The notes under the pieces were generated by a model. That model did not search any database. It had not been told where the DNA came from and was given only the letters and a program-made list of their open reading frames with translations. Made by a program: the position numbers and the translations under genes. From Sporosarcina sp. FSL K6-1508 (GTDB taxonomy: Bacteria; Bacillota; Bacilli; Bacillales_A; Planococcaceae), in the NCBI RefSeq assembly GCF_038007465.1, contig NZ_JBBOXF010000001.1:3545001-3609000 (forward strand): a stretch of 64,000 nt of DNA, in the 5' to 3' direction. Positions 20,150 to 28,475 of the stretch are shown here, in pieces (the stretch's first letter is position 1; every line of letters begins with the position of its first letter).

Positions 20150-21475
20150 TTAGTAGATAGAGGTGTTTTCCGACGTTATGTTTTCGAGTATCGCTTTCAC
20201 ACGTGCAAGGAATTGGCCGGCAACAAGACCGTCAAGAACACGGTGGTCAAGTGATAGACACAGGTTCACCATGTCGCGAACCCCAATCATTCCATTGCCC
20301 ATAACAACTGGACGTTTAACGATGGATTCGACTTGAAGTATTGCTGCTTGCGGGTGGTTGATGATGCCCATAGACTGAACAGAACCGAAAGAACCGGTAT
20401 TATTCACTGTGAATGTACCACTTTGCATTTCGGAAGATTTCAGTTTACCTGAACGTACTTTAACTGCAAGTTCCTGTATATCACGCCCTATGCCTTTAAT
20501 TGTTTTTTCGTCGGCATTATTAATGACTGGGACGTACAGGGAATCTTCTGTCGCCACTGCGATGGAGATGTTAATATCTTTTTTCTGAATGATTTTATCG
20601 CCGGCCCACATTGAGTTCATCATTGGGAATTCCTTCAATGCTTGAGATACCGCTTTCACAAAGAATGCGAAGTATGTCAGGTTGAATCCTTCCTTCTTTT
20701 TGAAATCGTTTTTCAGAGAATCGCGGTATTGGACAAGACTCGTGACATCGACTTCAATCATCATCCATGCGTGTGGCGCTTCATGTTTCGAACGCAGCAT
20801 ATTGCTCGCGATTGCGCGGCGTACGCCTGTTACCGGAATTTCAATATCGCCCGCTGAAATAGGGACATTAACGGAATCAGTTACTTTTTGTGCAGCTGGT
20901 GCTGGTGTCACTGGTGCAACAGATGACGGTGCCGCTGCTTCCGTAACTGGAGCTGCAGGAGCCGATGGTGCTGTCGGTATATTTCCGCTCTCAATGATGG
21001 CAAGCAAATCTTTGCGCGTGATGCGCCCTTCTTTACCTGAACCTTCTACGAGCGTCAAATCAATGCCATTGTCCTGTGAAAGACGAAGTACGGCAGGTGA
21101 ATAACGCCCTGCTGCCGCTCCTTTTTCACGATTCAACGATGATACCGGTTTTTGAGAACCAGCTGCAGGCATTTCGTTTGCAGGTTCTTCTTTTGCTGGC
21201 ACCGCCTCTACTGCCACTTCCGCAGTTCCGGCGCCTTCAACCTCTATCGTACAAACAAGTGCTCCAACAGCAAGCGTTTCTCCCTCTTGTGCGATCAATT
21301 CTTTAATTACGCCAGTGAACGAAGAAGGAACTTCAGCTGTTACTTTGTCTGTATTTACTTCTGCTAGCGAATCATACTTGTTAACTGTATCGCCCGGTTT
21401 GACAAGCCATTTCTCGATTGTGCCTTCTGTCACACTTTCACCAAGTTGCGGCATTAAAATATTTTCAATAGCCAA
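20150..21475 (-). CDS. bkdB: Branched-chain 2-oxoacid dehydrogenase E2 (acyltransferase)
   Basis: A 441-residue dihydrolipoyl acyltransferase, the core of the branched-chain oxoacid dehydrogenase complex. Domains: N-terminal lipoyl domain (1-80) with lipoyl lysine K44 in EVNTDKVTAEV; an Ala/Pro/Glu-rich linker; a peripheral subunit-binding domain (about 125-160: YSPAVLRLSQDNGIDLTLVEG); a second Ala/Pro linker; and the catalytic domain ending in LSLDHRVLDGLVAG with the active histidine. The lipoyl group must be supplied by lipoate enzymes such as LipM in this window. A 230-base structured repeat separates it from bkdAB. Confidence 0.96.
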   Translation of the reverse strand: MAIENILMPQLGESVTEGTIEKWLVKPGDTVNKYDSLAEVNTDKVTAEVPSSFTGVIKELIAQEGETLAVGALVCTIEVEGAGTAEVAVEAVPAKEEPANEMPAAGSQKPVSSLNREKGAAAGRYSPAVLRLSQDNGIDLTLVEGSGKEGRITRKDLLAIIESGNIPTAPSAPAAPVTEAAAPSSVAPVTPAPAAQKVTDSVNVPISAGDIEIPVTGVRRAIASNMLRSKHEAPHAWMMIEVDVTSLVQYRDSLKNDFKKKEGFNLTYFAFFVKAVSQALKEFPMMNSMWAGDKIIQKKDINISIAVATEDSLYVPVINNADEKTIKGIGRDIQELAVKVRSGKLKSSEMQSGTFTVNNTGSFGSVQSMGIINHPQAAILQVESIVKRPVVMGNGMIGVRDMVNLCLSLDHRVLDGLVAGQFLARVKAILENITSENTSIY

Positions 21476-21479
21476 TTGA

Positions 21480-21709
21480 TTGACCTCCGTTCTTTATCAA
21501 ATACGCCTCGGCATGTTTGCATCCAGATATTGAATTGAGCTTGTGCCTGCAAGACGCAGGTATGCAACGGGGAAGGATTGAACTGCATCCTTCCTTATTG
21601 CCGCACGATGCGGCGAACTTAGGTTGCCTTCCACTCCTTTCAAAATCTGTAGCATCCGCCGGAGGCTTAACTTTATTGAGCAGGGGCTAGATTCCCTTGT
21701 TCAATAAAG
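21480..21709 (-). repeat. Structured repeat-like spacer between bkdAB and bkdB
   Basis: Inside one operon lies a 230-base non-coding stretch made of successive palindromes: GGAAGGAT/ATCCTTCC, GCCGCA/TGCGGC, CCTGC/GCAGG, and next to bkdAB a long hairpin with TTAACTTTATTGA arms. The GGATTGAACTGCATCC core resembles GGATTGAATTACATCC in the buk-bcd spacer at about 26350. I interpret this as a dispersed structured repeat of the REP/MITE-like type; only two related copies are in the window. Confidence 0.55.
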
Positions 21710-21716
21710 TTAAAAT
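21667..21716. repeat. Long hairpin at the bkdAB 3' end
   Basis: TTAACTTTATTGA and TCAATAAAGTTAA are perfect 13-bp arms, extended inwards by partly paired GCAGGGG/CCCTTG. It starts a few bases after the bkdAB stop codon. It could stabilise upstream mRNA or attenuate bkdB expression; there is no T run. Confidence 0.6.
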
Positions 21717-22693
21717 TCAGCAAGTTCACGTGCTGCCTTCTCTACTTTGTCTGGGTTGACCATGAAGAATTTCTCCATTGTCGGTGCATACGGCATTGCC
21801 GGAATATCCGGTCCAGCAAGACGTTTAATCGGCGCATCAAGTTCAAACAGACAGTTTTCAGCAATGATTGCTGCAACTTCCCCCATAATGCTTCCTTCTT
21901 TATTGTCTTCCGTAACGAGCAGGACTTTCCCGGTTTTTGAAGCCGCTTCGATAATTGCTTCTTGGTCAAGCGGGTAAACGGTTCGAAGATCAAGGATATG
22001 AGTTGATATGCCATCTTCTGCAAGACGTTCAGCCGCTTGCAGTGCAAAATGGACACATAATCCGTACGTGATGATAGTGATGTCATCCCCTTCGCGTTTA
22101 ATATCAGCTTTCCCGATCGGCAAGACATAATCATCCGAAGGTACTTCGCCTTTAATTAAACGATAGGCACGTTTATGCTCAAAGAATAATACTGGATCTT
22201 CATCGCGGATCGCCGCTTTCAGAAGTCCTTTCGCATCATACGGTGTTGACGGGATAACGATTTTCAATCCAGGCGTGCTTGCAAACATCGACTCTACAGA
22301 TTGCGAGTGATAAAGAGCTCCATGGATACCGCCTCCAAATGGTGCACGTATGACAATCGGACAAGACCAGTCATTGTTTGAACGATAACGGACTTTTGCT
22401 GCTTCCGATACAATTTGATTCACAGCCGGCATGATGAAATCAGCAAATTGCATCTCAGCAATTGGACGTAAGCCATACATTGCCGCACCAATCCCGACGC
22501 CTGCAATTGCAGATTCCGCAAGTGGAGTATCAAGTGCGCGGTATTCTCCGAATTGATCGTAAAGACCAGATGTAGCCTTAAAGACCCCGCCTTTACGTCC
22601 AACGTCTTCTCCGAGAACGAAAACGCGATCGTCACGTTCCATTTCTTCTTTCATTGCAAGTGTAATTGCATCGATATAAGACATTACAGCCAT
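21710..22693 (-). CDS. bkdAB: Branched-chain 2-oxoacid dehydrogenase E1 beta
   Basis: A 327-residue transketolase-type beta subunit that, with BkdAA, decarboxylates 2-oxoisovalerate, 2-oxoisocaproate and 2-oxo-3-methylvalerate using thiamine diphosphate. Family segments: VFVLGEDVGRKGGVFKATSGL, RALDTPLAESAIAGVGIGAA, QFADFIMPAVNQIVSEAAKVRYRSN, PFGGGIHGALYHSQSVE and LRTVYPLDQEAI. Its ATG shares one base with the bkdAA stop (TAATG), so translation is coupled. Confidence 0.96.
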   Translation of the reverse strand: MAVMSYIDAITLAMKEEMERDDRVFVLGEDVGRKGGVFKATSGLYDQFGEYRALDTPLAESAIAGVGIGAAMYGLRPIAEMQFADFIMPAVNQIVSEAAKVRYRSNNDWSCPIVIRAPFGGGIHGALYHSQSVESMFASTPGLKIVIPSTPYDAKGLLKAAIRDEDPVLFFEHKRAYRLIKGEVPSDDYVLPIGKADIKREGDDITIITYGLCVHFALQAAERLAEDGISTHILDLRTVYPLDQEAIIEAASKTGKVLLVTEDNKEGSIMGEVAAIIAENCLFELDAPIKRLAGPDIPAMPYAPTMEKFFMVNPDKVEKAARELAEF

Positions 22694-23700
22694 TATTCGT
22701 TCCCCCCATCTTCAGCATACACATGGAGCAGCGCAGATTCAGGTTCGGCGTACGCAGCGTTTTCCGCATAATCGGTCGCTTCGTTCACTTCTTTCATGAT
22801 GCGTTCTTCCATTTCTTTTTCGAGTTCATCCGTAAGCACTCCGGCTTCTTTCAAATAAGCCGCAAACATTGGAATTGGATCGAGTTTCTTTTCTTTTTCA
22901 AGCTCTTCAGCATCACGGTATTGGCGCTGGTCATCGTCCGAAGAGTGTGCCGTCAAACGGTAACAGATTGTTTCCACGAGACTTGGCCCTTCTCCGCGAC
23001 GGGCACGATCCGCAGCTTCCTTAACGACTTTGTATACTTCAAGCGGATCAGTTCCATCCACTGTAACGCCTGGCATACCGTAACCGATTGCACGATCCGA
23101 GACATTTTCACATGCGAGTTGCTTTTCGACCGGCACTGAAATTGCATATTTATTGTTTTCAACCATGATAACCGTCGGCAACTTATGGACACCGGCAAAG
23201 TTCATGCCTTCATGGAAATCCCCTTGGTTGGATGAACCTTCGCCAAGTGTGACGAACGTGATGAAGTCTTCTTTCTTCATCTTCGCCGCAAGGGCTACGC
23301 CGACCGCATGCGGTAATTGCGTCGTTACAGGAGATGAACCTGTCAAAATGCGGTTTTTACGTTGGCCGAAGTGACCAGGCATCTGACGGCCGCCTGAGTT
23401 TGGATCTTCCGCTTTTGCGAATGCCGAAAGCATTAAATCCTGCGCTGTCATCCCGAAATGCAGGACGACCCCCATATCACGGTAATAGGGTGCAATCCAG
23501 TCTTTATCATTATCAAGAGCAAAAGCTGCTCCGACTTGTGCTGCTTCTTGTCCCTGACATGAAATGACGAATGGGATTTTTCCAGCACGGTTGAGAAGCC
23601 ACATACGTTCATCTATACGACGTGCCAATAGCATCGTTTCAAAAATTTGTATTACATCTTCATTTGTCAAACCAAGTTTTTCATGACGCGTTTTTGCCAT
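22693..23700 (-). CDS. bkdAA: Branched-chain 2-oxoacid dehydrogenase E1 alpha
   Basis: A 335-residue alpha subunit carrying the thiamine-diphosphate motif (GEGSSNQGDFHEGMNFA ... ENNKYAISVP) and the phosphorylation-loop equivalent YRLTAHSSDDDQRQYR. I start it at ATG 23700, which follows AAGGGGGAT; a start at 23739 would overlap lpdV by 23 bases and contain that site. Active as an alpha2beta2 tetramer with BkdAB attached to BkdB. Confidence 0.96.
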   Translation of the reverse strand: MAKTRHEKLGLTNEDVIQIFETMLLARRIDERMWLLNRAGKIPFVISCQGQEAAQVGAAFALDNDKDWIAPYYRDMGVVLHFGMTAQDLMLSAFAKAEDPNSGGRQMPGHFGQRKNRILTGSSPVTTQLPHAVGVALAAKMKKEDFITFVTLGEGSSNQGDFHEGMNFAGVHKLPTVIMVENNKYAISVPVEKQLACENVSDRAIGYGMPGVTVDGTDPLEVYKVVKEAADRARRGEGPSLVETICYRLTAHSSDDDQRQYRDAEELEKEKKLDPIPMFAAYLKEAGVLTDELEKEMEERIMKEVNEATDYAENAAYAEPESALLHVYAEDGGNE

Positions 23701-23716
23701 TTCTAAAATCCCCCTT

Positions 23717-25144
23717 TTACATGTGAATAGCCTTACCATCGACGGCCAAAGCCGCTTCGCCCATTACTTCTGAAAGTGATGGATGCGGATGAATCGTACT
23801 TGCTACTTCCCACGGTGTTGCATCGAGCACCATCGCAAGGCCTGCTTCTGATATCAAATCAGTCACGTGGTCACCAATCATATGAACTCCCAGGATGTCA
23901 TCCGTTTTCTTGTCAGCAATAATCTTTACGAAACCATCCGAATTGCCGTTCACAAGTGCTTTACCGATGGCCATGAATGGGAATTTCCCGACTTTCACAT
24001 CAAAGCCTTGTTCTTTCGCCTGTTTCTCTGTGATGCCGACACTGGACGCTTCGGGGCTTGAGTAAATACAGCGTGATATTTTCGTATAATCAATCGCCTC
24101 GTTTTTCATGCCCGCAATATGTTCAACAGCTGCAATTCCTTCATGAGAAGCGACATGTGCAAGTTGCAGACCACCGATAACATCACCAATCGCATAAATA
24201 TGAGCTTCTTTTGTTTGGAATGATGGTTTTGTCTTAATAAATCCATTTACGACTTCGATTTCTGTGTTGTCGAGTCCAATTCCTTCGACATTCGCTTGCC
24301 TTCCAACTGAAACAAGCATTTTTTCAGCAGTGAACACAGTCGTTTCACTATTCATTTCTGCTGAAATGGTGACGGATCCTTCTTTTTTAACAAGCGTATC
24401 TGGAAGTACTTTCGCGCTTGTCGCAAAAGTGATTCCTTTTTTCGTCAATAGTTTTTTCATTTCTTTTGAGATGTCTTCATCTTCAGTCGGAATAATCCGA
24501 TCCGCATATTCAAGAACTGTGACTTCCACACCGAAATCATTTAGCATAGATGCCCATTCGATACCGATGACACCGCCGCCAACAATGATGATTGACTTAG
24601 GAAGTGTTTCCATAGATAGCGCCCCGTCTGAAGACATGACTTGTTTTTCATCAATGTCCAAACCTGGCAACGTGCGTGGTCTAGAGCCTGTTGCGATAAT
24701 CAAGTTTTTCAAAATAAGCATTTCGTTTTCGTCACCGTTGTTCATTTCAACCGAAATAGTACCCGGCATTGGTGAGAAAATCGATGGGCCAAGCATTCTG
24801 CCAAGTCCATCAAACACGTCGATTTTACCTTTTTTCATAAGTGCGGTTACGCCTGTATGCAACTGCTTAACAATACCATCTTTTCGTGCTTGCACACGAC
24901 TGAAATCAAGAGTTACGTCTTTTGTATTAACACCGAAGTCTGCAGCATGATTTTTCGCCGTATCAAATACTTCAGCGCTTTTCAGCAATGCCTTGCTTGG
25001 GATACAGCCTTTGTGCAAGCATGTGCCGCCTAGTTTTCCTTTTTCAACAAGTGCTGTTTTCAGTCCTAATTGAGCGGCGCGGATTGCAGCGACATAGCCG
25101 CCTGTTCCGCCCCCTAATATAACTACATCATATTCCCGTGCCAT
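23717..25144 (-). CDS. lpdV: Dihydrolipoyl dehydrogenase (E3) of the bkd complex
   Basis: A 475-residue FAD flavoprotein reoxidising dihydrolipoamide with NAD. N-terminal FAD motif GGGTGGYVAAIRAAQLG, redox pair in GGTCLHKGCIPSK, NAD motif IIVGGGVIGIEWASML, second FAD-binding segment HIYAIGDVIGGLQLAHVA, and the C-terminal His-Glu of TIHPHPSLSEVMGEAAL. It is 16 bases before bkdAA. Because it may also serve the gcv or other complexes, lpdV is named from its position. Confidence 0.96.
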   Translation of the reverse strand: MAREYDVVILGGGTGGYVAAIRAAQLGLKTALVEKGKLGGTCLHKGCIPSKALLKSAEVFDTAKNHAADFGVNTKDVTLDFSRVQARKDGIVKQLHTGVTALMKKGKIDVFDGLGRMLGPSIFSPMPGTISVEMNNGDENEMLILKNLIIATGSRPRTLPGLDIDEKQVMSSDGALSMETLPKSIIIVGGGVIGIEWASMLNDFGVEVTVLEYADRIIPTEDEDISKEMKKLLTKKGITFATSAKVLPDTLVKKEGSVTISAEMNSETTVFTAEKMLVSVGRQANVEGIGLDNTEIEVVNGFIKTKPSFQTKEAHIYAIGDVIGGLQLAHVASHEGIAAVEHIAGMKNEAIDYTKISRCIYSSPEASSVGITEKQAKEQGFDVKVGKFPFMAIGKALVNGNSDGFVKIIADKKTDDILGVHMIGDHVTDLISEAGLAMVLDATPWEVASTIHPHPSLSEVMGEAALAVDGKAIHM

Positions 25145-25172
25145 TATAGATGGCCTCCCTCACAACGACCCG

Positions 25173-26255
25173 TCAAGACGGGTAGATTTTAGCTATTTCT
25201 TCACCAGTTAGTACGCGGAGTGCGCCTTCTGCGAGTGCTTGAAGTTCGTCTTCTCCAGCGTATACTTCAACATCTGATATCCAGTCAATTCTGGAGGTAA
25301 TGTCCTTTACGAATCCTTTGCCATATGCGAGGCCACCCGTAAGGATAATTGCATCCACTTGGCCATAAAGAACAGCTGCTGCACTTCCAATTTCCTTAGC
25401 AACTTGATAGGCCATTGCTTCGTATACCAGTTTCGCTTTTTCATCGCCATCTTCAATTCGTTTTTCCACACGCACAGCGTCGTTCGTTCCAAGATAACCG
25501 ACGAGACCGCCCTGACCGACAAGTTGTTTCATAACTTCGTGACGGAAATACTCACCGGAAAAACAGAGGTCGATGAGATCCCCTGCGGGAACGGTTCCCG
25601 CACGTTCAGGACTGAATGGCCCGTCTCCGTGAAGCCCGTTATTTACATCAATTACTTTGCCGAACTCATGTACACCGACTGTAATACCCCCGCCCATATG
25701 GGTGACAATCAACCGGAGAGTGTCGTATTTTTTACCGACTTGTTTTGCGTAGCGTCTTGCAACCGCTTTTTGGTTCAATGCATGGAATATAGATTTTCGG
25801 TCAATCGCCGAAAATCCAGAAATCCGCGCGATTGGTGCAAGTTCATCGACAACGACGGGATCGACGATGAAAGCGGGGAGGTTTAGGCTAGATGCGATTT
25901 CATTCGCGATTATGCCTCCGAGGTTTGACGCATGTTGACCTGAATAACCTGTTTTCAAATCTTCGATCATCGCTTCGTTGACGGAATACGTACCGCCTTC
26001 GATCGGGCGGAGAAGCCCGCCCCGACCGCAAATGGCAGATAGTTTGGAAATGCTGATTCCTTCTTTTTCAAGCAATTCAAGAATTGCCTTTTTACGAAAA
26101 CTGTATTGATCGATGATGGAAGGATACCGTGCAATCTCTTCTGAACTATGCCTCAATGTACTTTCCATCAGTTGACTTTCGCCTTCAAAGACACCTATTT
26201 TTGTTGATGTGGATCCCGGGTTAATAACTAGGATTTGATGTTGTTTGTTATGCAC
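25173..26255 (-). CDS. buk: Butyrate kinase
   Basis: A 360-residue acetokinase-family (ASKHA-fold) enzyme that phosphorylates butyrate and branched-chain fatty acids, or makes ATP from the acyl-phosphates produced by Ptb. It has the N-terminal VINPGSTSTKIGVFEG phosphate-binding motif, VTHMGGGITVGVHEFGKVIDVNNGLHGDGPFSPERAG and the adenosine motif ILTGGLAYGKGFV. The start is GTG 26255, with GGAGG seven bases upstream; the longer frame from 26273 would include that site. Confidence 0.93.
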   Translation of the reverse strand: MHNKQHQILVINPGSTSTKIGVFEGESQLMESTLRHSSEEIARYPSIIDQYSFRKKAILELLEKEGISISKLSAICGRGGLLRPIEGGTYSVNEAMIEDLKTGYSGQHASNLGGIIANEIASSLNLPAFIVDPVVVDELAPIARISGFSAIDRKSIFHALNQKAVARRYAKQVGKKYDTLRLIVTHMGGGITVGVHEFGKVIDVNNGLHGDGPFSPERAGTVPAGDLIDLCFSGEYFRHEVMKQLVGQGGLVGYLGTNDAVRVEKRIEDGDEKAKLVYEAMAYQVAKEIGSAAAVLYGQVDAIILTGGLAYGKGFVKDITSRIDWISDVEVYAGEDELQALAEGALRVLTGEEIAKIYPS

Positions 26256-26279
26256 AATAGGTCCTCCTTCCACATCAAT

Positions 26280-26412
26280 ATAACTTCTGATTTTTGTATG
26301 TCTAGCAACAGCACCCAGACGCTCGGAGTCATAAGCCAGCTGGGAGGGATTGAATTACATCCCGTCTGACTTATGCCTGTCGTGTCTAAACAGGTTGCTT
26401 TCGCTTTCCTGT
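26280..26412 (-). repeat. Structured spacer between bcd and buk, related to the bkdAB-bkdB spacer
   Basis: Palindromic core GGGAT-tgaattac-ATCCC plus partly complementary AGTCATAAG/CTTATG segments. The core and its setting between operon genes match the spacer at 21480-21709, although the flanks have diverged. No frame is open here. Confidence 0.45.
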
Positions 26413-26413
26413 A

Positions 26414-27508
26414 TTAGCGTCTTGATAATACGCTTTTTTCGTTTTGTAAGAAAGTGCTTCTTGTATTGGCGACGCGTGCGATACGCTCTTCTGCCATGCG
26501 GTCGGCAGCGACGTAAGTCGGGATATTATCGCGTTTTGAGATAGCGAAAATTTTACCGATTACATCATAGATACCTTCGACACGCTTAAGTGCACGTTCA
26601 CGGTTATAACCATCAAGTTCATCTGCAACGTTAATAACGCCTCCTGAGTTGATAACGTAGTCAGGTGCATAGACAATACCCATTTCATGGATTAAATCGC
26701 CGTGACGCGTTTCTTTCAATTGGTTGTTTGCTGATCCTGCAATGACTTTTGCTTTCAATTGTGGGATCGTCTCATCATTAATGATTGCCCCTAGTGCACA
26801 TGGTGCAAATATATCTGCTTCTTGAGAGTAAATTTCATTGATACCGACTGCTGTGGCACCAAATGCATCAACTGCACGCTGAACAGCTTCTTCATTAATA
26901 TCTGTAATGATTAGTTTCGCACCTTCTTCGTGCAAATACTCACAAAGTGCATAAGCAACGTTTCCGACACCTTGTACCGCTACTGTCTTACCTGCTAGAG
27001 AGTCGTCGCCAAATGCTTCTTTTGCTGCTGCCTTCATACCGTAATAAATACCATAAGCAGTAACAGGCGAAGGATTGCCTGATGAACCTGATCCAGCAGA
27101 AGTACCTGTAACATAATCTGTTTCAAGATTAATTAAATCCATATCCGCTTCAGTTGTTCCTACATCTTCTGCAGTAATATATCGACCGTTCAAACCTTCA
27201 ATATAACGACCGAAAGCACGGAACATTTCATCGTTTTTGTCTGTTTTTGGATTTCCTATAATAACTGTTTTTCCGCCACCAAGATTCAATCCAGCAGCTG
27301 CGTTTTTGTAAGTCATACCGCGCGCAAGGCGAAGTGCGTCTTCAATTGCTTCTTCTTCACTTGCATACGTCCACATACGTGTTCCACCAAGCGCCGGGCC
27401 AAGTGTCGTATCATGAATTGCGATGATAGCTTTTAGTCCTGATGCTTTATCCTGGCAAATAACAAGTTGTTCATAATCCTGATGCTCCATATATTTGAAA
27501 ATTTCCAT
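26414..27508 (-). CDS. bcd: Leucine dehydrogenase
   Basis: A 364-residue NAD-dependent amino acid dehydrogenase that deaminates leucine, valine and isoleucine to the oxoacids used by the bkd complex. It has the catalytic-lysine segment GMTYKNAAAGLNLGGGKTVIIG, the second active lysine/aspartate region TAEDVGTTEADMDLI and the NAD motif VAVQGVGNVAYALCEYLHEEG. Its place between ptb and buk is as in B. subtilis. AGGAGG precedes the ATG. Confidence 0.97.
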   Translation of the reverse strand: MEIFKYMEHQDYEQLVICQDKASGLKAIIAIHDTTLGPALGGTRMWTYASEEEAIEDALRLARGMTYKNAAAGLNLGGGKTVIIGNPKTDKNDEMFRAFGRYIEGLNGRYITAEDVGTTEADMDLINLETDYVTGTSAGSGSSGNPSPVTAYGIYYGMKAAAKEAFGDDSLAGKTVAVQGVGNVAYALCEYLHEEGAKLIITDINEEAVQRAVDAFGATAVGINEIYSQEADIFAPCALGAIINDETIPQLKAKVIAGSANNQLKETRHGDLIHEMGIVYAPDYVINSGGVINVADELDGYNRERALKRVEGIYDVIGKIFAISKRDNIPTYVAADRMAEERIARVANTRSTFLQNEKSVLSRR

Positions 27509-27541
27509 TGTAAATTCCTCCTAAGGGTATCGTTCAATTTT

Positions 27542-28447
27542 TTATTTTGTAGAAAGGATTGCCAGTGCGAGTGAATACAGTTTACTTTCAGCACTGTCCG
27601 CCCTTGATGTAAGGACGATTGGTACTTTGGCACCTTGGATAACAGCACCTACTTTTGCATTGGCAAAATACATAAGTGACTTGTATAAGATATTGCCTGC
27701 TTCTATATTCGGGACAACCAGAATATCGGCTTTACCAGCTGTTTCTCCCGTAATCCCTTTTTGTAAAGCCGCTTTTTCGGATACCGCAATATCGAGTGCA
27801 AGCGGTCCGTCAATGGTACAACCAGTGATTTGCCCGCGTTGATTCATAACGACAAGCGATGCTGCATCCGTGGTTGGAATCATTGCCGGATTAACTGTTT
27901 CAATAGCGGCAAGTGGAGCGACGATCGGTTTATCTACACCGCATGCATGAGCAGTCGAAACTGCATTGCGAATGATTTGCGCTTTCGCTTCAAGATCAGG
28001 CGCAATGTTCATTGCAGCATCCGTGACGAAAAGTAGACGGTCATAACCCGGAACTTCAAACGCTGCTACATGTGACAGTATTTTTCCTGTCCGCAAACCA
28101 TATTCACCATTCAATACTGCCTTAAGAATAGTAGAAGTTGCCAAGTTTCCTTTCATCAGGACATTTGCTTGTCCATTTGAAACCGCTTTCACCGAAAGGG
28201 ATGCCGCGCGGATATTATCCCCAGCATGATGAATACTAACTTTTTCTTCATTTACTAACTGTGGAAAATCCGTTTGTATTAAATCTTTTAAACGCTTTTC
28301 GTCATCGAAAAGCATGAATGAAGCAATACCCTTTGCAATAGCAATACTAACCGCTTCAAGTACTTCCCAGTCGGCAGCCGATGCGACAGCCACCACAGGA
28401 TCTTTCCTTAATGCGGCCTGTACAATAAGTGAGTCGAGTGTAACCAT
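27542..28447 (-). CDS. ptb: Phosphate butyryltransferase
   Basis: A 301-residue phosphotransacylase that exchanges CoA for phosphate on butyryl-CoA and branched acyl-CoAs, feeding Buk. Family segments include VAVASAADWEVLEAV near the N-terminus, VNVLMKGNLATSTILKAVL (written here ANVLMKGNLATSTILKAVL), FVTDAAMNIAPDLEAKAQI and DILVVPNIEAGNILYKSL. It is the first gene of the bkd transcript and starts only 28 bases after bkdR, with GGAGGAG before the ATG. Confidence 0.95.
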   Translation of the reverse strand: MVTLDSLIVQAALRKDPVVAVASAADWEVLEAVSIAIAKGIASFMLFDDEKRLKDLIQTDFPQLVNEEKVSIHHAGDNIRAASLSVKAVSNGQANVLMKGNLATSTILKAVLNGEYGLRTGKILSHVAAFEVPGYDRLLFVTDAAMNIAPDLEAKAQIIRNAVSTAHACGVDKPIVAPLAAIETVNPAMIPTTDAASLVVMNQRGQITGCTIDGPLALDIAVSEKAALQKGITGETAGKADILVVPNIEAGNILYKSLMYFANAKVGAVIQGAKVPIVLTSRADSAESKLYSLALAILSTK

Positions 28448-28475
28448 TGCCTCTCCTCCTTTGACTAAATATCAA

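Noticed and set aside
24264..24950. Plus-strand open frame of 228 codons
   Set aside because: Mirror frame of lpdV, serine-rich and without similarity or a ribosome site.
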